Assembly (NCBI GenBank): GCA_017431345.1
Contig: JAFRLH010000010.1
Location: forward strand, 1 to 48,613
Reading direction: 5' to 3'
DNA: 48,613 bases
Origin: Lachnospiraceae bacterium
Lineage (GTDB): Bacteria > Bacillota > Clostridia > Lachnospirales > Lachnospiraceae
Below the pieces are notes generated by a model, which was not told the DNA's origin, did no database searches, and was given only the letters and a program-made list of their open reading frames with translations. The stretch's first letter is position 1, and every line of letters starts with the position of its first letter. Below are positions 12,792 to 20,761 of this stretch, one piece after another. Made by a program: the position numbers and the translations under genes.

Positions 12792-13769
12792 ATGGCGGAA
12801 GAAAAACTAAAAATATTATACCTCATGCAGGTCCTGCTGGAGGAAACGGATCCGGCGCACCCGTTGAACGCGACGCAGCTCTGCGAAAAAATGCAGTCTC
12901 GTTATGAATATTCCTACAACCGGAAGACGATCTATACGGATATCAAGCGCCTGCAGGCTTACGGAATGCACATCGGGCAGACGAAGGGCGCCAGCTTCGG
13001 GTATTTTGTCGAGAAGCGGGATTTCGACCTGGCGGAGCTGAAGCTCCTGGTGGACGCCGTGCAGTCTTCCAAGTTCATCACGAAGGAGAAATCCGAAGAT
13101 CTGATCCGCAAGTTGGAGCGGCTGACAAGCAATGAAAACGCCCGGCAGCTGCAGCGGCATGTCTTCATTTACAACCGGATCAAAACGGATAACAATGCAA
13201 TCTACGCAAACGTGGACGCCATCCATGAGGCGATCCAGAAAAACCGGCAGATCGGCTTCAGATACTGTGAGTGGACCGTCCGGAAGCAGCTTGTCCGGAA
13301 AAAGAACGGCGCCGAATACATCGTTTCCCCCTGGGCGCTGACCTGGGATGATGAGAACTACTACATGGTCGGCTACGAAGAAGCTTCAGGAAAGATCAAG
13401 CATTATCGCGTGGACAAGATGCAGGAGATTCGGGTGACGAACGACAGCCGGCTAGGCAAAGAGATCTTCAGGAATTTTGATCTGGCTGCCTTTGCCCGGA
13501 AGACCTTCGGAATGTACGGCGGCGAGGACCGGAAGATCACGCTGGAAGGGGAAAACCATCTGGTCGGCGTGGTGATCGACCGCTTCGGTACGGATATAAT
13601 GCTCCATCCGTATGATAAGGAGCACTTTCATGCGGGGGTTACGGCGGCGATCAGCCCGCAGTTCTTCGGATGGCTGGCCGGGATCGGAGAAGGGATACGG
13701 ATCAGCTGGCCGGAGGATGTGAGAGAGGAGTATAGGCGGTATTTGCAGGGGATTATTGACAAGAGTTGA
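12792..13769 (+). CDS. WYL-domain transcriptional regulator
   Basis: 325 residues. N-terminal winged HTH with NRKTIYTDIKRLQAYGMHIG (about residues 41-60), a linker, then a WYL domain at about 135-240 (NRQIGFRYCEWTV, SPWALTWDDENYYMVGY, IKHYRVDKMQEIRV) and a C-terminal extension ending FGWLAGIGEGIRISWPEDVR. WYL regulators bind ligands, probably nucleotides or nucleic acids, and often govern DNA-damage and defence genes. I chose ATG 12792 (AAAAAGGAGCGG upstream) because the longer ORF start runs through the repeat element. A fragment matching its last 25 codons lies at 17322-17396, showing a second copy once existed. Confidence 0.9.
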   Translation: MAEEKLKILYLMQVLLEETDPAHPLNATQLCEKMQSRYEYSYNRKTIYTDIKRLQAYGMHIGQTKGASFGYFVEKRDFDLAELKLLVDAVQSSKFITKEKSEDLIRKLERLTSNENARQLQRHVFIYNRIKTDNNAIYANVDAIHEAIQKNRQIGFRYCEWTVRKQLVRKKNGAEYIVSPWALTWDDENYYMVGYEEASGKIKHYRVDKMQEIRVTNDSRLGKEIFRNFDLAAFARKTFGMYGGEDRKITLEGENHLVGVVIDRFGTDIMLHPYDKEHFHAGVTAAISPQFFGWLAGIGEGIRISWPEDVREEYRRYLQGIIDKS

Positions 13770-13789
13770 AAACCGTTGTTGGTCAGCTT

Positions 13790-13960
13790 ATGGATTGTGT
13801 GCACAATGAATGCAAAGCAGAAAATGTATGCAAAGTAGCAGAACTTTTTGCTGATTAGGGTGTAGGCTATGTTGCCGCATCCGTCAATGGTGATGAGGTC
13901 CAGGTCACGGAGCGTGAGAGCGGGAGAGAGACTGATGACGAGAGAAAAGGTGGTGTATAC
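13790..13960 (-). pseudogene. decayed copy of the gene at 15285
   Basis: The bases at about 13799-13945 align well with 15435-15560 (shared stretches such as CCGTCAATGGTGATGAG, GGGTGTAGG, AGCAGAAC and CACGGAGCGTGAG against CGCGGAGTGTGAG), which lies inside the minus-strand 107-residue gene. No long open frame remains. The rest of the 370-base gap between the WYL gene and the lipoprotein gene is AT-rich with no feature except the promoter at 14085. Confidence 0.7.
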
Positions 13961-14084
13961 GAGAAAGGAGTAGAGGGAGATGGCAGTTGAGATGGTGTGT
14001 CAGTGATATGTTACGAATTGTTCGTTTTTCACGAAAAGAATCTACAAAATGCTAGTTTCGCACAACAAGAAAAAAACGGAAGCA

Positions 14085-14113
14085 TTGACTGAAAAGAAAG
14101 TGAAGGATATAAT
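14085..14113 (+). promoter_or_regulatory. sigma-A-type promoter of the lipoprotein gene
   Basis: TTGACT (14085-14090), 17-base spacer, TATAAT (14108-14113), 29 bases before the start codon. Confidence 0.8.
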
Positions 14114-14142
14114 TGTAAAAAAGCCTTAAAGGGGGGGGTAGT

Positions 14143-14925
14143 ATGAAGAAACCATTAGTATTAGTCTTAACACTCGTTATGTTTGCTGCAGTTGGTGGCT
14201 GTGGTTCTGGAGTATCAGCAGATGAACATGAACAGGTTATAGCTGAGAAAGAGTCGATTCAGGCACAATTCGATGAAGCTCAAGGATCTTTAGAGGGATT
14301 GCAAACTGAAAATGAGTCCCTGAAGGCAGAGATTGAATCTTTAACCGGTGACTTGGAATCGATAAAGGGTGATCTTGAAAAGGAACAAGGTGATTTGGCA
14401 AGTCTTCAGGCAGAGTATGATGCTTATAAAGAGTCTATGAAGCCGTATGAGGAGTTAGACGCTGCAGAGGCTGAGGCCAGAAAAGCAGCTGCCGAACAAG
14501 AAAAAGAATCGATAGAAGCATCTAAAGCAGCTAAAAAAGCAGAAGAAGAATCGATAGCAGCTGAGTCAGCAGCAGAAGAATCCAGACAGGCAGAGGAGAA
14601 AGCTAAAAAGGGCTATGATACTGGAATCACTTATGATCAGCTTGCGAGAAATCCTAATGATTATATCGGAGAGAAGATAAAGTTCAAAGGCAAAGTTATT
14701 CAGCTCATTGAAGATACAGATGAGATTCAAATCAGGTTAGCAGTAAATAGCGATTATGATACAATTCTTTTCTGCAGCTATGATCCATCGATTGTTTCAT
14801 CAAGAGTACTGGAAGATGATATTATCACGGTATATGGAACTTCAGTTGGAACGATTTCCTATCAGTCGACAATGGGAGGACAGATTACTATTCCTGCCGC
14901 GTTAGTCGATAAAATTGATCAGTAA
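14143..14925 (+). CDS. lipoprotein with coiled coil and OB-like domain
   Basis: 260 residues. Signal peptide with lipobox AVGGC (Cys20), so anchored to the outer face of the membrane. Residues about 30-155 are a long heptad-rich coiled coil, ending in an Ala/Glu-rich stretch with repeated EES/EAS units. The C-terminal 100 residues (YDQLARNPNDYIGEKIKFKG onward) resemble the tRNA_anti-like OB-fold domain of Firmicute lipoproteins. The ribosome site is an odd run of eight Gs (about 14131-14138). It has its own promoter and terminator, and AT-rich codon use unlike its neighbours, suggesting separate acquisition. Function unknown. Confidence 0.8.
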   Translation: MKKPLVLVLTLVMFAAVGGCGSGVSADEHEQVIAEKESIQAQFDEAQGSLEGLQTENESLKAEIESLTGDLESIKGDLEKEQGDLASLQAEYDAYKESMKPYEELDAAEAEARKAAAEQEKESIEASKAAKKAEEESIAAESAAEESRQAEEKAKKGYDTGITYDQLARNPNDYIGEKIKFKGKVIQLIEDTDEIQIRLAVNSDYDTILFCSYDPSIVSSRVLEDDIITVYGTSVGTISYQSTMGGQITIPAALVDKIDQ

Positions 14926-14979
14926 AAAAGAGTGTTATCATGTTGAAAACGATAGTGTGACAGTTCTTCACGACGTAGT

Positions 14980-15010
14980 AAAAATCCGGTCTGGTGACCG
15001 GATTTTTCTT
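14980..15010 (+). terminator. Rho-independent terminator of the lipoprotein gene
   Basis: AAAAATCCGGTC-TGGT-GACCGGATTTTT, a perfect 12-bp stem with flanking A- and T-runs. Beyond it, up to about 15238, I see no supportable gene; the ORF in that stretch has no ribosome site. Confidence 0.93.
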
Positions 15011-15238
15011 TTATTTAATCGTATATCCACTGTACTATTTGGTGAATAAGTGTCTTTTAAAGAGGCCCTTTTTAACAAACAGGCTTTTATGTTTCCATGG
15101 TTATAAGATCAAAAAAATCTGACTTTCAACGCAGTTATAGATTGGCTTGTTCTGTCGCTTTGACAGTATTGTTTGCAGATCTTGTCGCGGGAATAAATAT
15201 CACAGCAGCCTGTGCTATGGTGATTATAGGCTTCAATG

Positions 15239-15274
15239 GGAGCCAAAGGAACCGGAGAACCGCCCTTTGGCTCC
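15239..15274 (-). repeat. palindromic repeat copy
   Basis: GGAGCCAAAGG/CCTTTGGCTCC form an 11-bp stem around AACCGGAGAACCG. Member of the interspersed family whose ends have changed in a compensating way (AAAGG with CCTTT), keeping the hairpin intact. Confidence 0.75.
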
Positions 15275-15284
15275 TGTCAGTTGC

Positions 15285-15608
15285 TCAGTGTTCGAAAGGC
15301 GTGAACGGCGGCTCGCAGCCCATGTTTTCCGCCCCGCTGTTCAGGATCCTGATCACCTCATCATACCCGCGTCTGTCCGGTCCGTCCTCGCTCACCAGAA
15401 ACCCGTTATTGATCAGCCTGTGAATCATGTTCGTGATGAATGTAAAGCCGGAAATGTAAGCGAAGGAGCAGAACACTCTGCCGCTGAGGGTGTAGGACAG
15501 GTTGTCGCACCCGTCAATGGTGATGAGATGCAGGTCGCGGAGTGTGAGGAGCAGCTGGCGCTGGCGGTCGTTTACGGTGATGATGGCGATTTTTTCAGAA
15601 CGAAGCAT
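15285..15608 (-). CDS. hypothetical protein
   Basis: 107 residues with no family I recognise. N-terminal half is mixed helix/strand (SEKIAIITVNDRQRQLLLTL, DLHLITIDGCDNLSYTL), the middle has a hydrophobic FAYISGFTFITNMIHRLINN that could be a recognition helix or membrane-associated stretch, and the C-terminus is polar. AAGGAGG sits before the ATG at 15608. The gene is flanked by two interspersed repeats. A decayed relative lies at 13790-13960. Whether this copy is functional is uncertain, but its open frame and ribosome site are intact. Confidence 0.6.
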   Translation of the reverse strand: MLRSEKIAIITVNDRQRQLLLTLRDLHLITIDGCDNLSYTLSGRVFCSFAYISGFTFITNMIHRLINNGFLVSEDGPDRRGYDEVIRILNSGAENMGCEPPFTPFEH

Positions 15609-15746
15609 AGAAAAAGAACCTCCTTTGTGGTAGACGAGTGCAGCGTACTGCAGGTGGGAGTGTCAGGGAAATCAGAGTGCGGGGCTGACAGCAGCTCGCT
15701 GTAAGAGGAATGGAAAAAAATACGAATGGCTGATAACAAAATGAAG

Positions 15747-15794
15747 CAGGGGACGGTTCTGGGGAGACAGAGTGAGCCAGAGAACCGTCCCCTG
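15747..15794. repeat. perfect inverted pair of interspersed repeats
   Basis: CAGGGGACGGTTCT (15747-15760) and AGAACCGTCCCCTG (15781-15794) are perfect 14-base complements around a 20-base loop. Confidence 0.85.
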
Positions 15795-15855
15795 GCTCAA
15801 AAATCCCGGATTCATAGAGTAGCATAGAACGCGAAATAATGCAACAAAGCACCGC

Positions 15856-15884
15856 TTGAATTAATACTATTTTTTCGATATAAT
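15856..15884 (+). promoter_or_regulatory. sigma-A-type promoter
   Basis: TTGAAT (15856-15861), 17-base spacer, consensus TATAAT (15879-15884), upstream of the helix-turn-helix membrane gene. Confidence 0.8.
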
Positions 15885-15902
15885 ATAGACGAGGTGATTT
15901 AC

Positions 15903-16433
15903 TTGAAAGAATACAATGTCAAACAGATCTCTGAATTGCTGAATACCAATCCGGAAACCGTCCGGCGATGGATACGGTCAGGAAAACTGGCTGCATCACA
16001 GAGCTCGAAGAAGGGCGGCAACATTATCTCTGAAGAGGCATTGCTGCAGTTTTTGCGCGCAACACCAAAATATGCGGGGCTGGCAGCGATCCTTGCAGCG
16101 TCGGCGGTGCCTTCCTTGAGCACCCCGGCCATCATGGGCACTTTCCTGGGCGGTATGATCACGGGCCTGTATAAAACCTGCCGCCGGCAGATCACGCCGG
16201 ATCAGATAAAACAATACCTGCAAAAGCAGATCGCAAAGTCGAAAAAGACGATCCGGGAAAAACAGAAACAGATCCGGAAACTGCAGGAAGAGATTCAGCA
16301 GGAGCAGGAGCATCTGGATAAATATTCGTATGCGCTTGAGCATTTCGATCTGGAAGAGATGGCCGAAGAACTGAATCGGAAACGGAAAGCCGGCGCAAAA
16401 AATACAGAAAGCAAGAAGGAAGAGGAAGAATGA
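15903..16433 (+). CDS. helix-turn-helix protein with hydrophobic segment and coiled coil
   Basis: 176 residues. N-terminus is an excisionase/MerR-like HTH: VKQISELLNTNPETVRRWIR, then GKLAASQSSKKGGNIISEEA. A hydrophobic Ala/Gly stretch at about 57-90 (YAGLAAILAASAVPSLSTPA onward) could span the membrane. A long basic coiled coil follows (about 97-165, IREKQKQIRKLQEEIQQEQE) with a charged tail. I chose the TTG at 15903 because GAGGTGA is 6 bases before it; GTG at 15894 would lie in that site. It overlaps the next gene (ATGA). It may be a membrane-linked DNA-binding protein; the role is unknown. Confidence 0.75.
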   Translation: MKEYNVKQISELLNTNPETVRRWIRSGKLAASQSSKKGGNIISEEALLQFLRATPKYAGLAAILAASAVPSLSTPAIMGTFLGGMITGLYKTCRRQITPDQIKQYLQKQIAKSKKTIREKQKQIRKLQEEIQQEQEHLDKYSYALEHFDLEEMAEELNRKRKAGAKNTESKKEEEE

Positions 16434-16693
16434 AGAGAAGGACTGAGGGACATCCGATCCTCCCGATCGAAGTGTTTTGGGATTTGTATGACGCATTTGG
16501 AGATGCGATTTCGACGGAGATACTGGACCGTGTACAGGAGAGGCGAATCAATGTAGAGGAGGCGAAAAGGTATCTGAAGTATGCCCGGGGAAAAGAGAGC
16601 GTGGGAAAGGGAAATGTGTGTTTGTATTCGTTCTGGGAGCCGGAGGCGGGGATGCCGAAAAGGACGGAGCATGGAATGGTGATGTGGATGTAG
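16430..16693 (+). CDS. hypothetical protein overlapping the HTH-membrane gene
   Basis: 87 residues; its ATG overlaps the previous stop (ATGA), indicating coupled translation. The body is helical and charged (FWDLYDAFGDAISTEILDRV, QERRINVEEAKRYLKYARGK), ending in MPKRTEHGMVMWM. No family recognised. Confidence 0.6.
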   Translation: MKRRTEGHPILPIEVFWDLYDAFGDAISTEILDRVQERRINVEEAKRYLKYARGKESVGKGNVCLYSFWEPEAGMPKRTEHGMVMWM

Positions 16694-16742
16694 GTTTTGT
16701 GTGATTAAGCATATCAAACGGAAGAAAAAGGAGGAGATTCCA

Positions 16743-17291
16743 ATGCGGCAGATCTTGGTGGGACAGGCGCTGCTCGTCATGTGCTGTGTCTTTTATCTGA
16801 TATGGTGGTATCGCGGGTTCAGACCGGGCGTAATTGTAAATCGTGTTGGCGGAGTGAATGGACTTCTGCTCTTAATTACAGCCGCTTTTGGTTTGATTGG
16901 TCTTTGGCTCAGCTTGAAACCGGGAATAACAGAAGATAAATGGAATGTAGAACCGATCTGGATTATTGGCGTTGGTATTGCAGTATATTTTGTTTTGCTG
17001 CTGATCACACGATTTGTGTTTGACAGGATCGTTACATCAGAATTGTTCCTGATCGTCGGTTGGACGATGCTTGAGATCGCAGTAATAAACCGGTTGAATG
17101 CAGCCGGTGCGCTCACAGACGGCCGGTTCCTGTTCATGTGCTTCGTTATCGCGGCAGCATTTCTGATAAGCATGATTCTGTATGTAGCTTATTACAAAAT
17201 GGAAGAGATGAGAGCATTCTATGCGGCGATGATTCCATTGATTACAGAAGGAACTGCAATGGCAGTGCTGATTGCTGCAGTCATTGTGTAA
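16743..17291 (+). CDS. small multi-pass membrane protein
   Basis: 182 residues, with about five hydrophobic segments (near 4-20 VGQALLVMCCVFYLIWWY, 35-55 GLLLLITAAFGLIGLWL, 74-93 WIIGVGIAVYFVLLLIT, 98-115 LFLIVGWTMLEIAVI, 126-148 and a C-terminal one). ATG at 16743 follows AAGGAGGAG; the longer ORF start at 16701 lacks one. Family not recognised. It follows the previous gene by 49 bases and may be in the same transcript. Confidence 0.7.
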   Translation: MRQILVGQALLVMCCVFYLIWWYRGFRPGVIVNRVGGVNGLLLLITAAFGLIGLWLSLKPGITEDKWNVEPIWIIGVGIAVYFVLLLITRFVFDRIVTSELFLIVGWTMLEIAVINRLNAAGALTDGRFLFMCFVIAAAFLISMILYVAYYKMEEMRAFYAAMIPLITEGTAMAVLIAAVIV

Positions 17292-17321
17292 GTGCAGAAG
17301 AATGTGATGAAGTGGGTATAA

Positions 17322-17396
17322 TCGGGAAAGGGATACGGATCAGCTAGTCAGAGGATGTCCGGGTGGTACGTGCAGGGGATCATTGATAGTATCTAA
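17322..17396 (+). pseudogene. remnant of a WYL regulator C-terminus
   Basis: TCGGGAAAGGGATACGGATC and GTGCAGGGGATCATTGATA match the last codons of the WYL gene (13681-13769), with a deletion of a few bases between them. It is only about 75 bases long and lies between the membrane protein and SDR genes. Confidence 0.75.
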
Positions 17397-17452
17397 AGTA
17401 AGGCATATGATTCCGGAAAGATGTGTGGGAAATCAGATGATAAGGAGGATCC

Positions 17453-18292
17453 ATGTCAGACTTGCAAAATAAGATTGCAATCGTAACCGGAGCAAATTCC
17501 GGTATGGGAATGGCTACGGTGGAGGCGCTTTGTGATAAGGGCGCCACAGTCATCATGCTCTGCAGAAATGAGAAAAGAGGCCAGGAAGCTCTCGCCCGGC
17601 TTACAGCAGAAACGGACCGAAAACTGGATCTGATGATCTGCGATCTTGGCGACTTTGCTTCGATTCGTGACTTTGTCCGCCGTGTGGAGGAGAAGTATCC
17701 GAGGGTGGATATTCTCGTGAATAATGCGGGCTTTATTTCTCTTGACCGGCAGGAGACAAAGGACGGAATAGAAAGACAGTTCGGGATCAATCATCTTGGC
17801 CATTTCCTCCTCACGACGCTGCTGCTTGACCGGATGCCCGCCGGTTCCAGAATCGTAAATGTTGCTTCCGGCGCGCATAAAGTGGGGAAGATCCATTTCG
17901 ATGATATCAATCTTCACCATGGTTATAATGTGGTCAAAGCATATTCCCAGAGCAAACTTGCAAATGTTCTGTTTACACGGGAGCTGGCAGTACGGCTTAA
18001 GGATAAGGGGATCACTGTTAACTGCTGTCATCCCGGAGCCGTTGCCACCAATATGGGCGTCGATCGGGAGACCGGATTCGGGAAAACGATCACAGGTCTG
18101 CTGAAACCGTTCTTCTTGACGCCGGCGGAAGGCGCTGCAACAGCTATCTATCTCGCAACGGACGAAGCGGTCGGAAAGATTACCGGCGGCTACTTTTACA
18201 AATGCCGGATCGCAAAGTCATCAAAACGGTCAAAGAGCAGGAAGACCGCTAAGAGACTGTATGAACTCAGCGAAGAGATGGTACAGAGATAA
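17453..18292 (+). CDS. short-chain dehydrogenase/reductase
   Basis: 279 residues. Classical SDR: nucleotide-binding VTGANSGMGMATVEAL (about 11-26), acidic ICDLGD near 63, NNAG near 89, catalytic Ser in VNVASGAHK near 138, YSQSK (Tyr about 164, Lys about 168), then HPGAVATNM. Similar to retinol dehydrogenase/WW-oxidoreductase-like bacterial enzymes; an Arg after the glycine loop (CRNEKR) favours NADP(H). The C-terminal 30 residues are basic (KSSKRSKSRKTAKR). AAGGAGG lies upstream of the ATG. Substrate unknown. Confidence 0.9.
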   Translation: MSDLQNKIAIVTGANSGMGMATVEALCDKGATVIMLCRNEKRGQEALARLTAETDRKLDLMICDLGDFASIRDFVRRVEEKYPRVDILVNNAGFISLDRQETKDGIERQFGINHLGHFLLTTLLLDRMPAGSRIVNVASGAHKVGKIHFDDINLHHGYNVVKAYSQSKLANVLFTRELAVRLKDKGITVNCCHPGAVATNMGVDRETGFGKTITGLLKPFFLTPAEGAATAIYLATDEAVGKITGGYFYKCRIAKSSKRSKSRKTAKRLYELSEEMVQR

Positions 18293-18321
18293 AAAACACA
18301 TACGCCGGTATCATATCGCCT

Positions 18322-18585
18322 GTGACATCTTTGGAGTGTAAGTATAAGCAGAGTACAACTTTTCCGGACGAAGTCTATATTGAAGTAAATGTGGAAGAAT
18401 TTCGCGGTGTACGGCTGAGATTAAGGTATCTGATGGAAAAGGCGGACGGGAAAATCGTCTGTGAAGCCGAGTCGGAACATTGTTTTCTGGATAGAGAGGG
18501 AAAGCTTGTCAGGCTGGACAAAAGATACCCGGAGTTTTATCAGGTACTGAGTGATCTGGCGGATCAGGAAAAAACGGCTGAGTAG
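18322..18585 (+). pseudogene. truncated acyl-CoA thioesterase (hotdog fold)
   Basis: 87 readable codons (GTG start) matching only the second half of a YbgC/4HBT-like thioesterase: KYKQSTTFPDEVYIEVNVEE, then GKIVCEAESEHCFLDREGKL and YPEFYQVL. The N-terminal half with the hotdog helix and catalytic Asp (normally about 50-60 residues) is absent, and no ribosome site is evident. I read it as a 5'-truncated gene; expression of the fragment is unlikely to give an active enzyme. Confidence 0.7.
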
Positions 18586-18674
18586 TTAAGTGATAAAAAG
18601 AGAACGCGGCTTTTTCGTAACCAGGTACTGGCTATTTATCATTTCCATATCCCAAGACAGTCGAAGAGTATTTC

Positions 18675-19241
18675 ATGTGGATAGATGAGTGTATATCTTT
18701 TGTAGAAAAGCGGAAAGAACTGTTAGCGTATAGAAAATACTTAAGAACAGAATGTGCAATCCCGGATGAGATGTTCCTTGATTCTGAGATGATAACTGGT
18801 TTTCAAAATAAAATCAAAAATGATAACGCAGAACAGCGATGGTTATATCTGGATGATCATAAAGAAGATTTTGAAAGTTATGGTGATTATTGGCTTGCCA
18901 GGGCCAAGTGCGCATATGAGGTGGGTAAGTGTGATGAATGTCTGAAAGCAATTGATGCATATGACAAACTCGGATCGGGTATCTTTTATCAAACACGCAA
19001 AGATAAAGGTTATGCTGAAGTATTGCCATATGGAATTGCAGCAGCATCCAGAATAAAAGCTGGCTCAGAATTGATTTTTCGATTAACTTCTTATGCGGCA
19101 AAGATACTTGATAATTGTGATGATGACGACTGGTATCTTCAATATGCAGCAGCAACAGCATATATCTCTATGTATGGAGAGACAAATGAAAAAGAGTATC
19201 TTGAAGACGCATATAGAGTGACTAAAACTAATGGAGGATAA
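18675..19241 (+). CDS. hypothetical helical (TPR-like) protein
   Basis: 188 residues, AT-richer than neighbours. Helical, acidic, with repeats of paired helices (WLYLDDHKEDFESYGDYWLA, RAKCAYEVGKCDECLKAIDA, LQYAAATAYISMYGETNEKE) resembling tetratricopeptide-type packing. No enzyme motif. Weak GAAGAG before the ATG. It overlaps the next ORF by 11 bases in a different frame, and its final residues stop abruptly after DAYRVTKTN. The two could be separate overlapping genes or one gene split by a frameshift near 19235. Confidence 0.55.
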   Translation: MWIDECISFVEKRKELLAYRKYLRTECAIPDEMFLDSEMITGFQNKIKNDNAEQRWLYLDDHKEDFESYGDYWLARAKCAYEVGKCDECLKAIDAYDKLGSGIFYQTRKDKGYAEVLPYGIAAASRIKAGSELIFRLTSYAAKILDNCDDDDWYLQYAAATAYISMYGETNEKEYLEDAYRVTKTNGG

Positions 19242-20310
19242 GCTGAGATTGGCTGAATTCTATGCGCAGTCATTATGCTATATCGCGACCGAGTTTTTTG
19301 CGGCACAGGGTAATCCGTCCCGGGAAGAACTGGTTCGTTATTACAGATATGGAAAAATCGGTGTTCGCATCGTAGAAGATATTCTGGATGAAAAAATAGA
19401 CTTTGATCCGATTGGCTCGCTTGGTCTTAAAAATCCGGATTCTGCCATGGAAGTGATCCATAGTGATATGGCTGCGGACGATTTCGACGATGATGAGTTC
19501 GAAGATACAATGGTAGAAGCGTTCAGAAGAGTTATTTCAGAAGAATCCGATGATGTGGGTGATTCTCCAGATGAATCAGATGACTTCGATACAGACATAG
19601 ACATGGAAGATCTGGAGGAGGATCAGATGAGTGATAATACAGACGACGAGTCTTCCCTTAAAACGACAGATCCGGCAGACCGGGATCTGTCCCGCAAACC
19701 GATTGACCATTCTCTTTTCCGGGAGTATTACCACAAGTACCTTCTGGTCTATCAGAATCCGGCATCCTGCGGACTTGACAAGCTGGGATTTGGCATCAAT
19801 CCCGGAGATAACTGCATGCTGGCATACGGTTATGTGGATCATACCGCCGGTCTTTCCCTCCACATACTGTGCAGTGCCTGTGAAACAAAGCAGGGCCTGC
19901 TGAAATTGGGCAGTGTGAGCAATGGTTCAACGATGACAATGAGATATAACTCGGAGAACGGAAATATCCGGTCGCTCGGCAGTCTCATTCCGAACGAAGC
20001 ATTTTTCAATAAGATCCGCATGGTCAATGAAGGCTATAAAGGCAATGCGGATCTGGAAATATTGAGGGAGTATGAAGATATCGATCTGCTGCGGCATCCG
20101 AAGTTCCCGGATGACATGCGGGTGAAATTTATCAAGCCGGGATTGCAGGGAGAGGAGATCTGGTGCCGCATGGAAAGTATATCGGATAATTTGATTATGG
20201 GAACGCTGCTGAATGAACCGTATGGGGATTTCGGGATCCATGAGGGAGACAGTGTTGGAATCCTGACTGGATTGGCAGACGGGGAGATGGTGGCTATTGC
20301 GAAGTTATAA
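19231..20310 (+). CDS. hypothetical protein with acidic linker
   Basis: 359 residues in three parts. Residues 1-75 are helical (LRLAEFYAQSLCYIATEFFA) and look like a continuation of the previous ORF. Residues about 80-150 are extremely acidic (many Asp/Glu; DFDDDEFEDTMVEAF). Residues about 155-359 form an ordered domain ending WCRMESISDNLIMGTLLNEP, GIHEGDSVGI, which resembles DUF2314-like proteins. An internal ATG at 19627 with CTGGAGGAGGA before it could start an independent 227-residue product. A frameshift join with the upstream ORF is possible. Function unknown. Confidence 0.55.
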   Translation: MEDKLRLAEFYAQSLCYIATEFFAAQGNPSREELVRYYRYGKIGVRIVEDILDEKIDFDPIGSLGLKNPDSAMEVIHSDMAADDFDDDEFEDTMVEAFRRVISEESDDVGDSPDESDDFDTDIDMEDLEEDQMSDNTDDESSLKTTDPADRDLSRKPIDHSLFREYYHKYLLVYQNPASCGLDKLGFGINPGDNCMLAYGYVDHTAGLSLHILCSACETKQGLLKLGSVSNGSTMTMRYNSENGNIRSLGSLIPNEAFFNKIRMVNEGYKGNADLEILREYEDIDLLRHPKFPDDMRVKFIKPGLQGEEIWCRMESISDNLIMGTLLNEPYGDFGIHEGDSVGILTGLADGEMVAIAKL

Positions 20311-20340
20311 TGAGTGTGATCTTACGAGGAGGAAGAGAGA

Positions 20341-20526
20341 ATGAGTTTCTTAGATGGCAAAGTAAATGATTATTTTGATGACATGTTCGATTTCAACAAG
20401 GATGGACGTCTGAGTATGGAAGAGCAGGCGATGCAGTTTGATATGGTGAGAGATATCGAGGAGAGGAATCGGAGAGACAGCTTTTGGGGAAGCGATGATG
20501 ATTCCGATGGCGGGGATGATGACTGA
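20341..20526 (+). CDS. small EF-hand-like acidic protein
   Basis: 61 residues with one EF-hand-like loop, DFNKDGRLSMEE at residues 17-28 (Asp-x-Asn-x-Asp-Gly ... Glu), so it may bind Ca2+. The C-terminus is a poly-Asp tail. AGGAGGAAGAGAG precedes the ATG. It follows the previous gene by 30 bases and ends at a terminator. No signal peptide, so presumably cytoplasmic. Confidence 0.75.
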   Translation: MSFLDGKVNDYFDDMFDFNKDGRLSMEEQAMQFDMVRDIEERNRRDSFWGSDDDSDGGDDD

Positions 20527-20553
20527 ACTCCGGTTTCCGGTCCGTTCCTTTTG

Positions 20554-20573
20554 AAAGCCGTCCGGCTTTTTTG
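20554..20573 (+). terminator. Rho-independent terminator
   Basis: AAAGCC-GTCC-GGCTTT followed by TTT, 28 bases after the EF-hand gene stop. Confidence 0.75.
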
Positions 20574-20761
20574 CTCATTTCTGCAGAGCATGATGACTGT
20601 GTCACCCTTATCACTAAGCGATCATTTTGAAGAAGATGGCGGGATTGTTTCCCGGGTGAATGAGGAGGAAAAAAGCGGCTGATGTCAAAGCAGATCAGTG
20701 ATATAATGAAGAAAGTCCGGACAGCAGGGCCGGCAGCATAAAAAAATCAAGGAGGTTTACC

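Noticed and set aside
15097-15423. 108-codon + strand ORF with a hydrophobic start
   Set aside because: No ribosome site, runs through the interspersed repeat and antisense to the gene at 15285.
4531-15794. Interspersed GGGGACGGTTCT repeats as a CRISPR array
   Set aside because: Copies are scattered over kilobases, in both orientations, without uniform spacers or cas genes.
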